Origin: Pseudomonadota bacterium
GTDB taxonomy: Bacteria > Pseudomonadota > Alphaproteobacteria > Caulobacterales > Caulobacteraceae
Direction: 5' to 3'
Assembly: GCA_023445705.1 (NCBI GenBank)
Contig: JAEXKM010000053.1
Location: 1 to 12,407 of the forward strand
Length of the DNA stretch: 12,407 nt
Shown here: positions 6,331 to 12,407 of the stretch, one piece after another
Numbering within the stretch: position 1 is the stretch's first letter
Layout: the number at the start of each line of letters is the position of its first letter
The notes under the pieces: generated by a model
What the model saw: the letters and a program-made list of their open reading frames with translations, nothing else
Database searches by the model: none
Told to the model about the DNA's origin: nothing
Position numbers and translations under genes: made by a program

Positions 6331-6795
6331 TCAGCGCAGGGGCGATTGAGAAGGGAAATAGGTTGGTAGCGGAGTGGGCATGTCCTGCACCAGCGACCCA
6401 TCGTCTATGTTGCACCAGCTTCCGAGCGTCTCTCCCGTGTCGGCGTCGGCCACCACGTTCACGACTGCACAGCCACCGTGAACGAACTCTGGGAACTGCT
6501 CTCGCCGGCTGACGACGTTCATGCCAGCGGGCGCGCTCGTCCAGAGGCTGGGAGTTCGGACGTAAACGCCGAGCCATACGGCGCGCGAAACGGCGAGACT
6601 GAAGGAGCCTGACGTAGTGAAGGGAAGGTCCTCGTCGCTCCTGATTGTCGCCCGCATCCAATAGCGGACGTATTGATCCTTGCTGAGATGTCGATCTGGC
6701 ATCACTGCACGTGCGTCCGCGACTTCTGCACTCGTAGGTCCTCCGGCGGAAGCAGGAGTGCCTAGAGTCAACATCATCGCGAGCAGATACATCAT
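6331..6795 (-). CDS. Small secreted hypothetical protein
   Basis: I do not recognise the family. The 154-residue protein starts with a short signal-peptide-like stretch (MMYLLAMMLTLGTPASA), with likely cleavage near residue 17, so it probably acts in the periplasm or outside. The mature part has Cys109 and Cys128, which could form one disulfide. Beta-rich segments such as SFSLAVSRAVWLGVYV (64-79) and GGCAVVNVVADADTGETLGS (107-126) follow, and the C-terminus is Pro-rich. Two adjacent ATG codons open the gene; I took the first. The ribosome site is weak. The gene is divergent from the ankyrin gene and convergent with the second Nudix gene. Confidence 0.68.
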   Translation of the reverse strand: MMYLLAMMLTLGTPASAGGPTSAEVADARAVMPDRHLSKDQYVRYWMRATIRSDEDLPFTTSGSFSLAVSRAVWLGVYVRTPSLWTSAPAGMNVVSRREQFPEFVHGGCAVVNVVADADTGETLGSWCNIDDGSLVQDMPTPLPTYFPSQSPLR

Positions 6796-6872
6796 TGGCG
6801 CAACATCTCAGGCCGAGCATCGACGATCCACCCCTAACCGACGATCGAGACGTCTGCTCCCGGGCGTGGCGG

Positions 6873-6931
6873 CCAATGTCCCTTGGCAGGACCGAGGCCA
6901 TCGGCCGAAATCGACCCTTCGCGGACGTTGG
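6873..6931. repeat. Dispersed hairpin repeat, copy 6 (long form)
   Basis: Outer arms CCAATGTCC (6873-6881) and GGACGTTGG (6923-6931) pair at 8 of 9 positions, with one T-G wobble. The inner core GAAATCGACCCTTCG matches copy 3 closely. It lies between divergent genes, 45 bases before the ankyrin start, so it could overlap that gene's promoter or leader. Confidence 0.7.
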
Positions 6932-6975
6932 GAAGGTCTCGTTGCTGAACGCCGCTCGATGGGTACGATGTTTGG

Positions 6976-7563
6976 ATGACCGCAAAGGATGACGCCGTTC
7001 GCCCGTACCCATTGATCACCCAGGCGATCAGAAGTGGAAGCTGGTCTGAGGTCGCGTCCCTGTTGAAGCAGCATCCAGAGATGCAAGAGCTAGACGTGCC
7101 GGCTTTCGGTACTTGGCTTCACTACGCGTGCGCTCATGGCACGCTGGAAGTCGTGCACGGGCTCGCTTCGATAGGTTTCGACATCGGGTCGACCCGTGAA
7201 CGGGACGGGAGGTCTCCGTTGGCGATGGCCGCCACGAAGGGACGCACTGAAGTCGTCAACTGGCTGCTTCAGAACGGCGTACGCCTCGACACAAGCACGG
7301 CGATCCGCAACCCCCTGTTCGGCTCGGTCCTCGCCCGTTCCACACCGGTGGCAGCCGCACTTTTGGCAGCTGGAATTGATACGACGCCTCGCTACCGGTT
7401 CGGGAGCGCCGATGAGAATGTCGATGCAGTAGCATTTGCGATGATGAATGGCACACACGACGTCGCTCGGCTGATCGCTCAGAAGAACTGCGGCGGTGAT
7501 GAAAGTTGCATCGATGGCGCTATGGCCGAAGGACTGAGAATTGCAGAGGCCATCACCTCCTAG
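6976..7563 (+). CDS. Ankyrin-repeat protein
   Basis: The 195-residue protein has no signal peptide, so it should be cytoplasmic and act by binding a partner. Ankyrin-type helix pairs are visible: 44-70 (GTWLHYACAHGTLEVVHGLASIGFDI, where HYACAHG matches the usual TxLHxAAxxG), 78-105 (GRSPLAMAATKGRTEVVNWLLQNG), a weaker unit at 110-136 (NPLFGSVLARSTPVAAALLAAGID) and another at 149-169 (VDAVAFAMMNGTHDVARLIA). The partner is unknown. Stand-alone bacterial ankyrin proteins include some immunity proteins, but no toxin gene is adjacent. Codon use includes AGA, ATA and CTA, less G+C-biased than the flanks. The ATG has only a weak ribosome site. Confidence 0.85.
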   Translation: MTAKDDAVRPYPLITQAIRSGSWSEVASLLKQHPEMQELDVPAFGTWLHYACAHGTLEVVHGLASIGFDIGSTRERDGRSPLAMAATKGRTEVVNWLLQNGVRLDTSTAIRNPLFGSVLARSTPVAAALLAAGIDTTPRYRFGSADENVDAVAFAMMNGTHDVARLIAQKNCGGDESCIDGAMAEGLRIAEAITS

Positions 7564-7598
7564 ATGGGCTCCGGTGTTAACGACCGCTCACCACCCTT

Positions 7599-7660
7599 CT
7601 CCGACTTTCGGAGCGTCTGCTCCTGGCCACGCATATGGTCCGTCTGGATATATCGGACGG
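7599..7660. other. Hairpin-rich gap between convergent genes
   Basis: The 138-base gap between the ankyrin and TetR stops holds CTCCGA/TCGGAG (7599-7604 and 7608-7613) and, further on, GTCCG/CGGAC (7638-7642 and 7654-7658) around a TATAT centre. The second resembles the arms of the dispersed repeats but lacks their core. Either could serve as a 3' end; neither has a T tract. Confidence 0.35.
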
Positions 7661-7683
7661 CCTTAAGCTGGAAATGGGTACGT

Positions 7684-7694
7684 CTTAAGTTGCA
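7684..7694 (-). repeat. TGCAACTTAAG on the minus strand, right member of the flanking pair
   Basis: This is an inverted copy of 3659-3669. CTTAAG also recurs nearby: CGGCCTTAAG at 7658-7667 inversely matches 3664-3673. It lies just beyond the accessory block and 7 bases from the TetR stop. The significance is uncertain. Confidence 0.3.
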
Positions 7695-7701
7695 ACGACA
7701 G

Positions 7702-8274
7702 TCAGCGCCCGGCGAGCCGCCGGATCATTGCGATCAGGGCTTCACGCGGGCGAGAATCGCCGGCGCTCTGCGCCAGCGCCGCCTGTAACCCGGCGCTCAA
7801 GATGACCTCCGAATAGCCGGGGACATCGGCTTCCGTGATCAGCCCAGCCTCCACCCAATGGCCGAGGGCGTGGTGGAGCAGGGGCTGGAAGGTTGTGTTG
7901 AGCCGTTCTCGCCACGCGCTCCAGCCGAGCACCGCGGGAGCATCGACGAACATCAGGCGCCGCCGGTGGTCGTCGAGAGCCAGGTCCATCATCACGCCGA
8001 CGCCCTCCCAGAGCTCGGCGATGGAATGGGCGCGCTCCATGGTCTGGTCGGAGAGCAGGGCCTGGGTTTCGCCGAGCACGTGGTCGAGAGCGGCCTCGAA
8101 CAGTCCCCGCTTGCCGCCGAACTGGTATTGCAGCGCGCCCCGCGTCAGGTCGGCGCGACGGGCGATCGCGTCCTCGCTCAGGGCCTCGAAGCCATGGGCC
8201 CCAAACGCCTCGATGCCCGCCTGCAGCAGCCTTGCGTGCGTTTCATCTGACCAGCGGCGGGGAGTCTTGGACAT
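7702..8274 (-). CDS. TetR family transcriptional regulator
   Basis: The 190-residue length suits TetR repressors, which bind DNA as dimers and release it on binding a small ligand. The N-terminal domain is clear: THARLLQAGIEAFGAHGFE (12-30), then the helix-turn-helix LSEDAIARRADLTRGALQYQ (32-51) and FGGKRGLFEAAL (52-63). The C-terminal ligand and dimer domain (about 75-190) is helical and gives no ligand clue. The start is the ATG at 8274; the frame runs upstream to 8517 but would then overlap the GNAT gene. It is the last gene of a leftward set, 31 bases after the GNAT stop, so it may regulate its own small operon. I see no obvious palindromic operator beside it. Confidence 0.9.
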   Translation of the reverse strand: MSKTPRRWSDETHARLLQAGIEAFGAHGFEALSEDAIARRADLTRGALQYQFGGKRGLFEAALDHVLGETQALLSDQTMERAHSIAELWEGVGVMMDLALDDHRRRLMFVDAPAVLGWSAWRERLNTTFQPLLHHALGHWVEAGLITEADVPGYSEVILSAGLQAALAQSAGDSRPREALIAMIRRLAGR

Positions 8275-8305
8275 GCCTAAGGTGGTGCGGGTCCGGCGGG
8301 GCAAG

Positions 8306-8767
8306 TCAACCTTGCGCCAGCGCCTTGCGCATCTCCGGAGCCGGGGCGAAGCGGGTGGCGACAGTCCCGACGATCTCGAAACCTGCCGATCGGTAGAAGG
8401 GCAGGGCGCGGTTGTTGGCGATGACGTGCAGCGAGCTGGCGCCGAGCGAGAGGGCCCGGGCCTCGAGCGCCGCCATAAGGGCGCGGCCAATGCCTTTCCG
8501 CCAGAGCGGCGGGGCAACGAACAGGTCTTCGATCTCGGCCTCGGCGTTGGCCGGGGGGAGGAGCGTGGCGAAGCCGGCGATCACGCCGGCCAGCTCCGCC
8601 ACGATGGCGAAGGGCAGGTGAGGCTGTGGGAATATACGCGCCTCGGGGAGGGCCAGGAGTTCCTCAACGTGATCGCCCCAGGCGAGCGAGGCCCGGAGCT
8701 TCAGGGGGCCGAGTTCATCGATGTCGCCTGGCTCGGCCGGGCGTGTCCGGACGCCATTGTCGCTCAC
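8306..8767 (-). CDS. GNAT family N-acetyltransferase (GTG start)
   Basis: The 153-residue protein has the acetyl-CoA-binding motif A at 78-98 (AEIEDLFVAPPLWRKGIGRA), with the loop Arg90-Lys91-Gly92-Ile93-Gly94. It also has a motif B-like end, NNRALPFYRSAGFEIVG (118-134). The acetyl acceptor is unknown. The start is a GTG, three bases after the stop of the upstream membrane-protein gene, so translation is probably coupled. The TAGGG before it is closer than usual for a ribosome site. It lies between the membrane gene and the TetR gene on one strand, suggesting a three-gene unit. Confidence 0.87.
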   Translation of the reverse strand: MSDNGVRTRPAEPGDIDELGPLKLRASLAWGDHVEELLALPEARIFPQPHLPFAIVAELAGVIAGFATLLPPANAEAEIEDLFVAPPLWRKGIGRALMAALEARALSLGASSLHVIANNRALPFYRSAGFEIVGTVATRFAPAPEMRKALAQG

Positions 8768-8770
8768 GCC

Positions 8771-9049
8771 CTACAGGCCGACGGCGCCGTGCGCCCAAAT
8801 CAACGCGACGAGCGCGAGGACCATCGTCAGCAGGACGCCCTTGGCCGTTGGGCGCAGCGGACTGCGGGAGATGACTTCGAAGGCCAGGCCGACGACGCCC
8901 AACATCACTGCCGCGGCCCCGAAGTCGCTGACAGTCCAGGCGACCTCATCGGTGAGCTGCATCGCCGCCAGAGGGGCCAGGAGCAATGCGGCGATCGCGC
9001 TCCAAACCGCCGTGCGCAAGGTTCTGGGAGAAGGGCGGAGGATCAGCAT
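8771..9049 (-). CDS. Small three-helix membrane protein
   Basis: The 92-residue protein has three hydrophobic segments, near residues 14-31, 40-58 and 71-88, separated by short charged loops. AAMQLTDEVAWTVSDFG (28-44) resembles small alphaproteobacterial membrane proteins I have seen annotated only as hypothetical. No function is assigned. An in-frame ATG at 9070 is also possible, but the one at 9049 has AGGAG exactly 6 bases before it and gives a cleaner N-terminus (MLILRPSPRTLR). It is the first gene of the leftward set running through GNAT to TetR. Confidence 0.75.
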   Translation of the reverse strand: MLILRPSPRTLRTAVWSAIAALLLAPLAAMQLTDEVAWTVSDFGAAAVMLGVVGLAFEVISRSPLRPTAKGVLLTMVLALVALIWAHGAVGL

Positions 9050-9055
9050 CTGTTG

Positions 9056-9060
9056 CTCCT
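9056..9060 (-). promoter_or_regulatory. Ribosome binding site that fixes the start of the small membrane protein
   Basis: AGGAG on the minus strand lies 6 bases before the ATG at 9049 and inside the reading frame from the upstream ATG at 9070. This favours the shorter protein. Confidence 0.7.
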
Positions 9061-9205
9061 GCGGTCGCAAGATCAGTATGACCGAGACCGGCGATGTGGA
9101 GAAGCGGGAGCGCGGATATCGCAGGCGACAAGGCAGAAGCCCAGTCTGGGCGCTGAGCCGCTTGGGTGTGTTCGCCGCACGCCTTCGGCGGGGGGGCGGC
9201 CGCCG

Positions 9206-9688
9206 TCAGGCCGTGACCGGCCCGGCTAGCTCGCCGCCCAGGGCCAGGACGCGGCGCTGGTCGACAGGGCCGGGCAGGCGCACGCTCTTGGCCTTGGCCG
9301 CGGCGAATCCGAAGCGGCTGAAATAGGGTTCGTCGCCGACCAGGAGGACTGGATAGCCCGCGGCCTGGGCTGCGGCGCAGGCCATCCGCACCATCTCGCC
9401 GCCCACCCCGAACTTGCGCCCGTCGGCCATCACCGCCAGGGGGCCGAGGAAGATGGCGGGCGCGCCGCCGACATGCACCTTCCACATCCGCACCGAGCCG
9501 ACGAGGCGACCTCCGTCCCAGGCGCAGAATGACATCTCGGGGCGAAACTCGGCGAACTCGCGGACGCGCTCGGAAACCTTCACGAAGCGACCGGGACCGA
9601 AGGCGTGGTCCAGCAGCGCCTCGATGGCGTCGGCGTCCTGGGGTTGTTCGTTGAGGTAGGAGAGAGCCTGTTCGGCGGGAACGGTCAT
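9206..9688 (-). CDS. GNAT N-acetyltransferase, YhbS-like
   Basis: The 160-residue protein matches the YhbS-type group of acetyltransferases. Its marks are AIEALLDHAFGPGRFVK (21-37), SFCAWDGGRLVGSVRMWKV (53-71), motif A LGPLAVMADGRKFGVGGEM (81-99, with Arg91-x-x-Gly94-x-Gly96) and the hallmark GDEPYFSRFGF (118-128). The substrate is unknown. The start is the ATG at 9688 with AAGG 8 bases upstream. The frame runs on to 9901, but the added 71 residues are an Arg/Pro-rich stretch of non-coding character. It is divergent from the MFS exporter and separated by 156 bases from the next leftward gene, so it may be its own unit. Confidence 0.87.
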   Translation of the reverse strand: MTVPAEQALSYLNEQPQDADAIEALLDHAFGPGRFVKVSERVREFAEFRPEMSFCAWDGGRLVGSVRMWKVHVGGAPAIFLGPLAVMADGRKFGVGGEMVRMACAAAQAAGYPVLLVGDEPYFSRFGFAAAKAKSVRLPGPVDQRRVLALGGELAGPVTA

Positions 9689-9931
9689 CGGGAGGCCTTG
9701 CGATAGGCGGGGGAGACGAAAGGTCCGCCGCCGCGCGAAAAGGCGCAGGCGTGCGGGGCTCTTAGGCGGCGCGGCTGGCGCGCCCGGTTCGTCGCTGGCG
9801 TCGCATGGACGTCGTCCCGAGCAATCACAAGGAAGCGCGCGCATAAGGCCATGACGCTCGCGCGTCAATCGCGCGTTGCGGCGCAGGGCAAGGCGCGGCA
9901 AGTTGCCGGCCCTCCTGCCAGTCGAGTTTCC
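9689..9931. promoter_or_regulatory. Divergent control region, GNAT and MFS exporter
   Basis: The 243 bases between divergent starts should hold both promoters. I find no clear -35/-10 pair and no strong operator palindrome. The stretch is very G+C-rich and shows several short CGCG-containing repeats around 9830-9870 that may be composition only. Confidence 0.35.
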
Positions 9932-11176
9932 ATGTCAGAAAACCCGCCCGCTACAGCTCGCGAGCTGCTTCGACATCGCGACTACATGATGTTCTGGTCG
10001 ACCCGCGTGGCCTCGACCCTTGGCGTACAGATCCAGAGCGTCGCCCTTGGCTGGCAGGTCTACGCCGTAGCCCGGCGCACTCACACGGTGGCGGAATCGG
10101 CCTTCTATGTCGGGATGATCGGGCTGGTGACCTTCATCCCGGTCCTGCTGCTGGCGCTGTGGGCCGGTGAGGCGGCGGACCGCTACGCCCGCAAGCGCAT
10201 CCTGCAGCTCTGCTATCTCGGCGAGATCTCGTCGGTGACCATCCTGCTGGCCGCCAGCCTGTTCGACTTCGCCAGCATTCCGCTGCTGCTGGGCGTGGCG
10301 GTGCTGTTTGGGACGTCACGGGCGTTCATGGGGCCGGCGGGCACGGCGCTGGGGCCGATGCTGGTGCCGCGCAGCCTGCTGCCGCGGGCCATCGCCTGGA
10401 ACTCTCTGGCCTGGCAGGGGGGATCGATCATCGGCCCGGCCCTGGGCGGGGCGCTGGTCTCGCTGTCTTCGGCGCATGCTTACGGCGCGACGACGGTGCT
10501 GTACGTGATCGCGCTGCTGACCGTCTCGTCGATCCGCATGAACACCAAGCCCGAGGTGCAGGCCGGCTCGCGCTGGACCCTGATCAAGGAAGGGCTCGGC
10601 TACGTCTGGCACAACAAGATCGTGTTCGGCGCGATCTCGCTGGACCTGTTCGCGGTGCTGCTGGGCGGGGCCACGGCCCTGCTGCCGGTCTATGCCCGCG
10701 ACATCCTGCATGTCGGGCCTGAGGGCTTCGGCGTCCTGAGGGCGGGGCCTGCCATCGGCGCGACCTTGGTCGCCTTCTGGCTGGCGGCCAATCCGATCCG
10801 GGCCAAGGCGGGGCCGATCATGTTCATCGGGGTGGCGATCTTCGCCCTGGCCACCATCGTCTTCGGCCTTTCGGACATCTTCTGGCTGTCGGTGGCTTCG
10901 CTGGCGGTGCTGGGCGGGGCGGACATGCTGAGCGTCTATGTCCGCCAGACCCTGGTGCAGATCGTCACGCCCGATCAGATGCGCGGCCGAGTGGCGGCGG
11001 TGTCATCGCTGTTCATCGGCGCCTCGAACGAGCTGGGCGAATTCCGGACGGGGGTCGCGGCGCGCTTCATGGGCGCGGTCGGGGCCGCGGTTTCGGGCGG
11101 CGTGGCGGCGTTGATCGTCACCGGCCTCTGGGCGAAACTGTTTCCCGCCTTGCGCAAGGCCGACAGGCTCGAATAA
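9932..11176 (+). CDS. MFS exporter, EntS/MFS_3 type
   Basis: The 414-residue inner-membrane protein has about 12 hydrophobic segments. MFS motif A lies between helices 2 and 3 at 79-89 (GEAADRYARKR). A family signature of the EntS-like MFS_3 group is at 347-374 (PDQMRGRVAAVSSLF, then ASNELGEFRTG). The N-terminus (ELLRHRDYMMFWSTR) is also typical. Members are proton-driven exporters, EntS exporting enterobactin, but no siderophore genes are here, so the substrate is unknown. The start is the ATG at 9932, where family-like sequence begins. An ATG at 9851 is in frame but adds 27 atypical residues. It lies 32 bases before the SDR gene and may be co-transcribed with it. Confidence 0.92.
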   Translation: MSENPPATARELLRHRDYMMFWSTRVASTLGVQIQSVALGWQVYAVARRTHTVAESAFYVGMIGLVTFIPVLLLALWAGEAADRYARKRILQLCYLGEISSVTILLAASLFDFASIPLLLGVAVLFGTSRAFMGPAGTALGPMLVPRSLLPRAIAWNSLAWQGGSIIGPALGGALVSLSSAHAYGATTVLYVIALLTVSSIRMNTKPEVQAGSRWTLIKEGLGYVWHNKIVFGAISLDLFAVLLGGATALLPVYARDILHVGPEGFGVLRAGPAIGATLVAFWLAANPIRAKAGPIMFIGVAIFALATIVFGLSDIFWLSVASLAVLGGADMLSVYVRQTLVQIVTPDQMRGRVAAVSSLFIGASNELGEFRTGVAARFMGAVGAAVSGGVAALIVTGLWAKLFPALRKADRLE

Positions 11177-11208
11177 CAACGACGCTATTCTTTTAGGGAG
11201 ATTGATCC

Positions 11209-12144
11209 ATGGGTGCACTTTCAGGGAAAGTTGTTCTGGTCACCGGCGGCGGCAACGGCATTGGCCGTGATTGCGCGCTGATCGCGGCGGCCGAAGGCGC
11301 GAAGGTCGTCGTCAACGACCTGGGCGGTGGCCTGGGCGGCGGCGATGAAGGTTCGGCGGGCCCCGCCGAGCAGGTTGCGCAGGAAATCCGCGCGGCCGGC
11401 GGCGAAGCCGTTTCGAACTCCGACAGCGTCACCAGCCTCAAGGCCGTGCAGGGCATGGTCGAACAGGCCCGCGACGAGTTCGGCGGCCTGCATGCCGTGA
11501 TCAATCCGGCCGGCATCCTGCGTGACGTCATGTTCCACAAGATGACCGAGGAAGAGTGGGACCGCGTCATCGAGGTCCACATGCGCGGCTCGTTCAACGT
11601 CGCCCGCGCCACCATCGAGCTGTTCCGTGAGCAGAACGACGGCGCCTACATGTTCTTCACCTCGACCTCCGGCCTGCTGGGCAACATCGGCCAGGCCAAC
11701 TACGGCGCGGCCAAGATGGGCATCGCCGGCCTGTCGCGGATCATCGCCATGGAAGGCGCGCGCAACAACGTGCGCTCGAACTGCCTGGCGCCGGTCGCCT
11801 GGACCCGCATGACCCAGTCGGTGCCGGTGAAGGACGAAGCCGCCGCCGCCCGTCGCGCGGTGATGGCCGAAAAGATCCGCGCCGACCAACCGGCCCGCTT
11901 CTCGGTGGCCATGGTCACCCCGGCCGCGGCCAGCGTCTCGGGCCAGATCTTCGGCGCCTCGGGTGAGAACATCATCCTCTACAGCCAGCCGCGTCCGATC
12001 GAGACCGTGACGAAGGAAGAAGGCTGGACGGTGCAGACCATCCTGTCGGAAGCCGTGCCGAAGATGGAACCGAAGTTCACCCCGCTGTCGCGCCCGCCGC
12101 TGGCGAGCCAAGGCGGCGAGGCCAAGGCTCCGGCCAACGCCTAA
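11209..12144 (+). CDS. Short-chain dehydrogenase, MFE-2 (3R)-hydroxyacyl-CoA dehydrogenase-like
   Basis: The 311-residue protein is a cytosolic NAD(P)-dependent oxidoreductase. It has the cofactor motif TGGGNGIG (12-19), then VVVNDLGG (33-40), typical of the dehydrogenase part of peroxisomal multifunctional enzyme 2. GILRDVMFHKMTEEEWDRVI (102-121), HMRGSFNVARA (124-134) and the catalytic Ser152, Tyr165 and Lys169 in TSTSGLLGNIGQANYGAAK also fit. A likely reaction is oxidation of a 3-hydroxyacyl-CoA or reduction of a 3-ketoacyl thioester. The usual NNAG motif reads NPAG (99-102). The C-terminus is a low-complexity Pro/Ala tail. AGGGAG lies about 8 bases before the ATG. A strong terminator follows. 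Confidence 0.9.
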   Translation: MGALSGKVVLVTGGGNGIGRDCALIAAAEGAKVVVNDLGGGLGGGDEGSAGPAEQVAQEIRAAGGEAVSNSDSVTSLKAVQGMVEQARDEFGGLHAVINPAGILRDVMFHKMTEEEWDRVIEVHMRGSFNVARATIELFREQNDGAYMFFTSTSGLLGNIGQANYGAAKMGIAGLSRIIAMEGARNNVRSNCLAPVAWTRMTQSVPVKDEAAAARRAVMAEKIRADQPARFSVAMVTPAAASVSGQIFGASGENIILYSQPRPIETVTKEEGWTVQTILSEAVPKMEPKFTPLSRPPLASQGGEAKAPANA

Positions 12145-12168
12145 GCCATAAGGCTAAGCACTTCAGCG

Positions 12169-12206
12169 AAGGCGGCGGATCGCAAGGTCCGCCGCCTTTT
12201 CTTTTG
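12169..12206 (+). terminator. Intrinsic terminator after the dehydrogenase gene
   Basis: Perfect 11-bp arms AAGGCGGCGGA (12169-12179) and TCCGCCGCCTT (12188-12198) enclose an 8-base loop. The T-rich run TTTTCTTTT (12197-12205) follows. It lies 25 bases after the stop codon. Confidence 0.9.
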
Positions 12207-12236
12207 GCGCGGAGCAAGGACCGCTGTGCGGCTTGA

Positions 12237-12288
12237 GATCCTCCCCCGTTGGGGGAGGTGGCTCGCCGAAGGCGAGACGGAGGGGGCC
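12237..12288 (+). repeat. Caulobacterales-type intergenic hairpin repeat, unit 1
   Basis: Two hairpins lie in tandem: CCTCCCCC/GGGGGAGG around GTT (12240-12258), and CTCGCC/GGCGAG around GAA (12262-12276). A tail ACGGAGGGGGCC follows. Its inverted partner is at 12358-12402. From memory, very similar units are abundant between genes in Caulobacter, Phenylobacterium and Brevundimonas. Confidence 0.8.
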
Positions 12289-12357
12289 GCCGTTAGGCGT
12301 CCGCGCCTTCGTGAGGCTTGTGTGAACCTCAACGCCGAAACCTCGCCTGGCGGCGAG

Positions 12358-12402
12358 GCCCCCTCACCCGACCTGCGGCCGGGAGCTCCCCCAGCGGGGG
12401 AG
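12358..12402 (-). repeat. Caulobacterales-type intergenic hairpin repeat, unit 2 (inverted)
   Basis: Read on the minus strand, this has the same order as unit 1: CTCCCCC/GGGGGAG around GCT, then a CCGGCC/GGTCGG stem-like stretch, then GTGAGGGGGCC. The second stem differs in sequence from unit 1. The 69 bases between the units contain the imperfect pair TGAGG/CCTCA and no gene. Confidence 0.75.
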
Positions 12403-12407
12403 CATCT

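Noticed and set aside
3679..6931. Integron-like cassette array, with repeats as attC sites
   Set aside because: The genes alternate in strand, no GTTRRRY/RYYYAAC core sites are seen at the repeat ends, and there is no integrase.
7835..9229. 464-codon plus-strand ORF
   Set aside because: It runs antisense across four recognisable genes and is low-complexity Arg/Gly/Ala-rich; a shadow frame.
9851..9931. Earlier start for the MFS exporter
   Set aside because: The 27 added residues look unlike the family, whose usual N-terminus begins after the ATG at 9932.
11221..12111. 296-codon minus-strand ORF opposite the dehydrogenase
   Set aside because: Shadow of a strongly supported SDR gene; the content is His/Arg/Ala-rich with no motif.
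12141..12332. 63-codon minus-strand ORF at the right end
   Set aside because: It lies over the terminator and the hairpin repeats and has no ribosome site or motif.

Overview
The window looks like chromosomal DNA of a Caulobacterales-type alphaproteobacterium (Phenylobacterium, Caulobacter or Brevundimonas-like). This rests on high G+C, the overall style of the proteins, and the tandem CTCCCCC/GGGGGAG hairpin repeats at the right end, which I know from memory as common in that order. No RNA gene, CRISPR array, transposase or integrase is visible.

Left part (1-3490). The window opens inside an autotransporter gene: the end of the passenger, a Pro-Thr linker and a complete beta-barrel. It converges through a hairpin with a beta-carbonic anhydrase gene. 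Divergent from that is pyrF, of the longer bacterial type. pyrF overlaps, stop to stop, a four-helix membrane protein gene whose promoter region carries a perfect 12-bp palindrome.

Middle block (about 3660-7690). Six single genes alternate strictly in strand (-,+,-,+,-,+): a small exported or lipoprotein-like protein, a Nudix hydrolase with an N-terminal helical domain, a GNAT acetyltransferase, a second Nudix hydrolase, a small secreted protein and an ankyrin-repeat protein. The gaps hold copies of one dispersed, imperfectly palindromic repeat family. Its arms are variants of GGTCCGC/GCGGACC, with a core like TTTCGACCC or TTTCCACCC. Base use looks less G+C-rich than in the flanks, so this reads as an accessory block. 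No mobility gene is present.

Right part (7702-12407). A leftward set encodes a three-helix membrane protein, a GNAT enzyme and a TetR regulator, with a YhbS-like GNAT gene upstream. Divergent from these is an MFS exporter of the EntS/MFS_3 type, followed 32 bases later by a short-chain dehydrogenase resembling the (3R)-hydroxyacyl-CoA dehydrogenase part of MFE-2. This pair ends at a strong intrinsic terminator. The window closes with two inverted copies of a Caulobacterales-type intergenic hairpin repeat.

The most unusual material is the repeat family of the middle block. One copy shows paired base changes in its two arms, and three leftward genes end within about 11 bases of a repeat arm. 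The perfect operator-like palindrome at 3504-3530 is the next most interesting site. I found no convincing undescribed multi-gene system.
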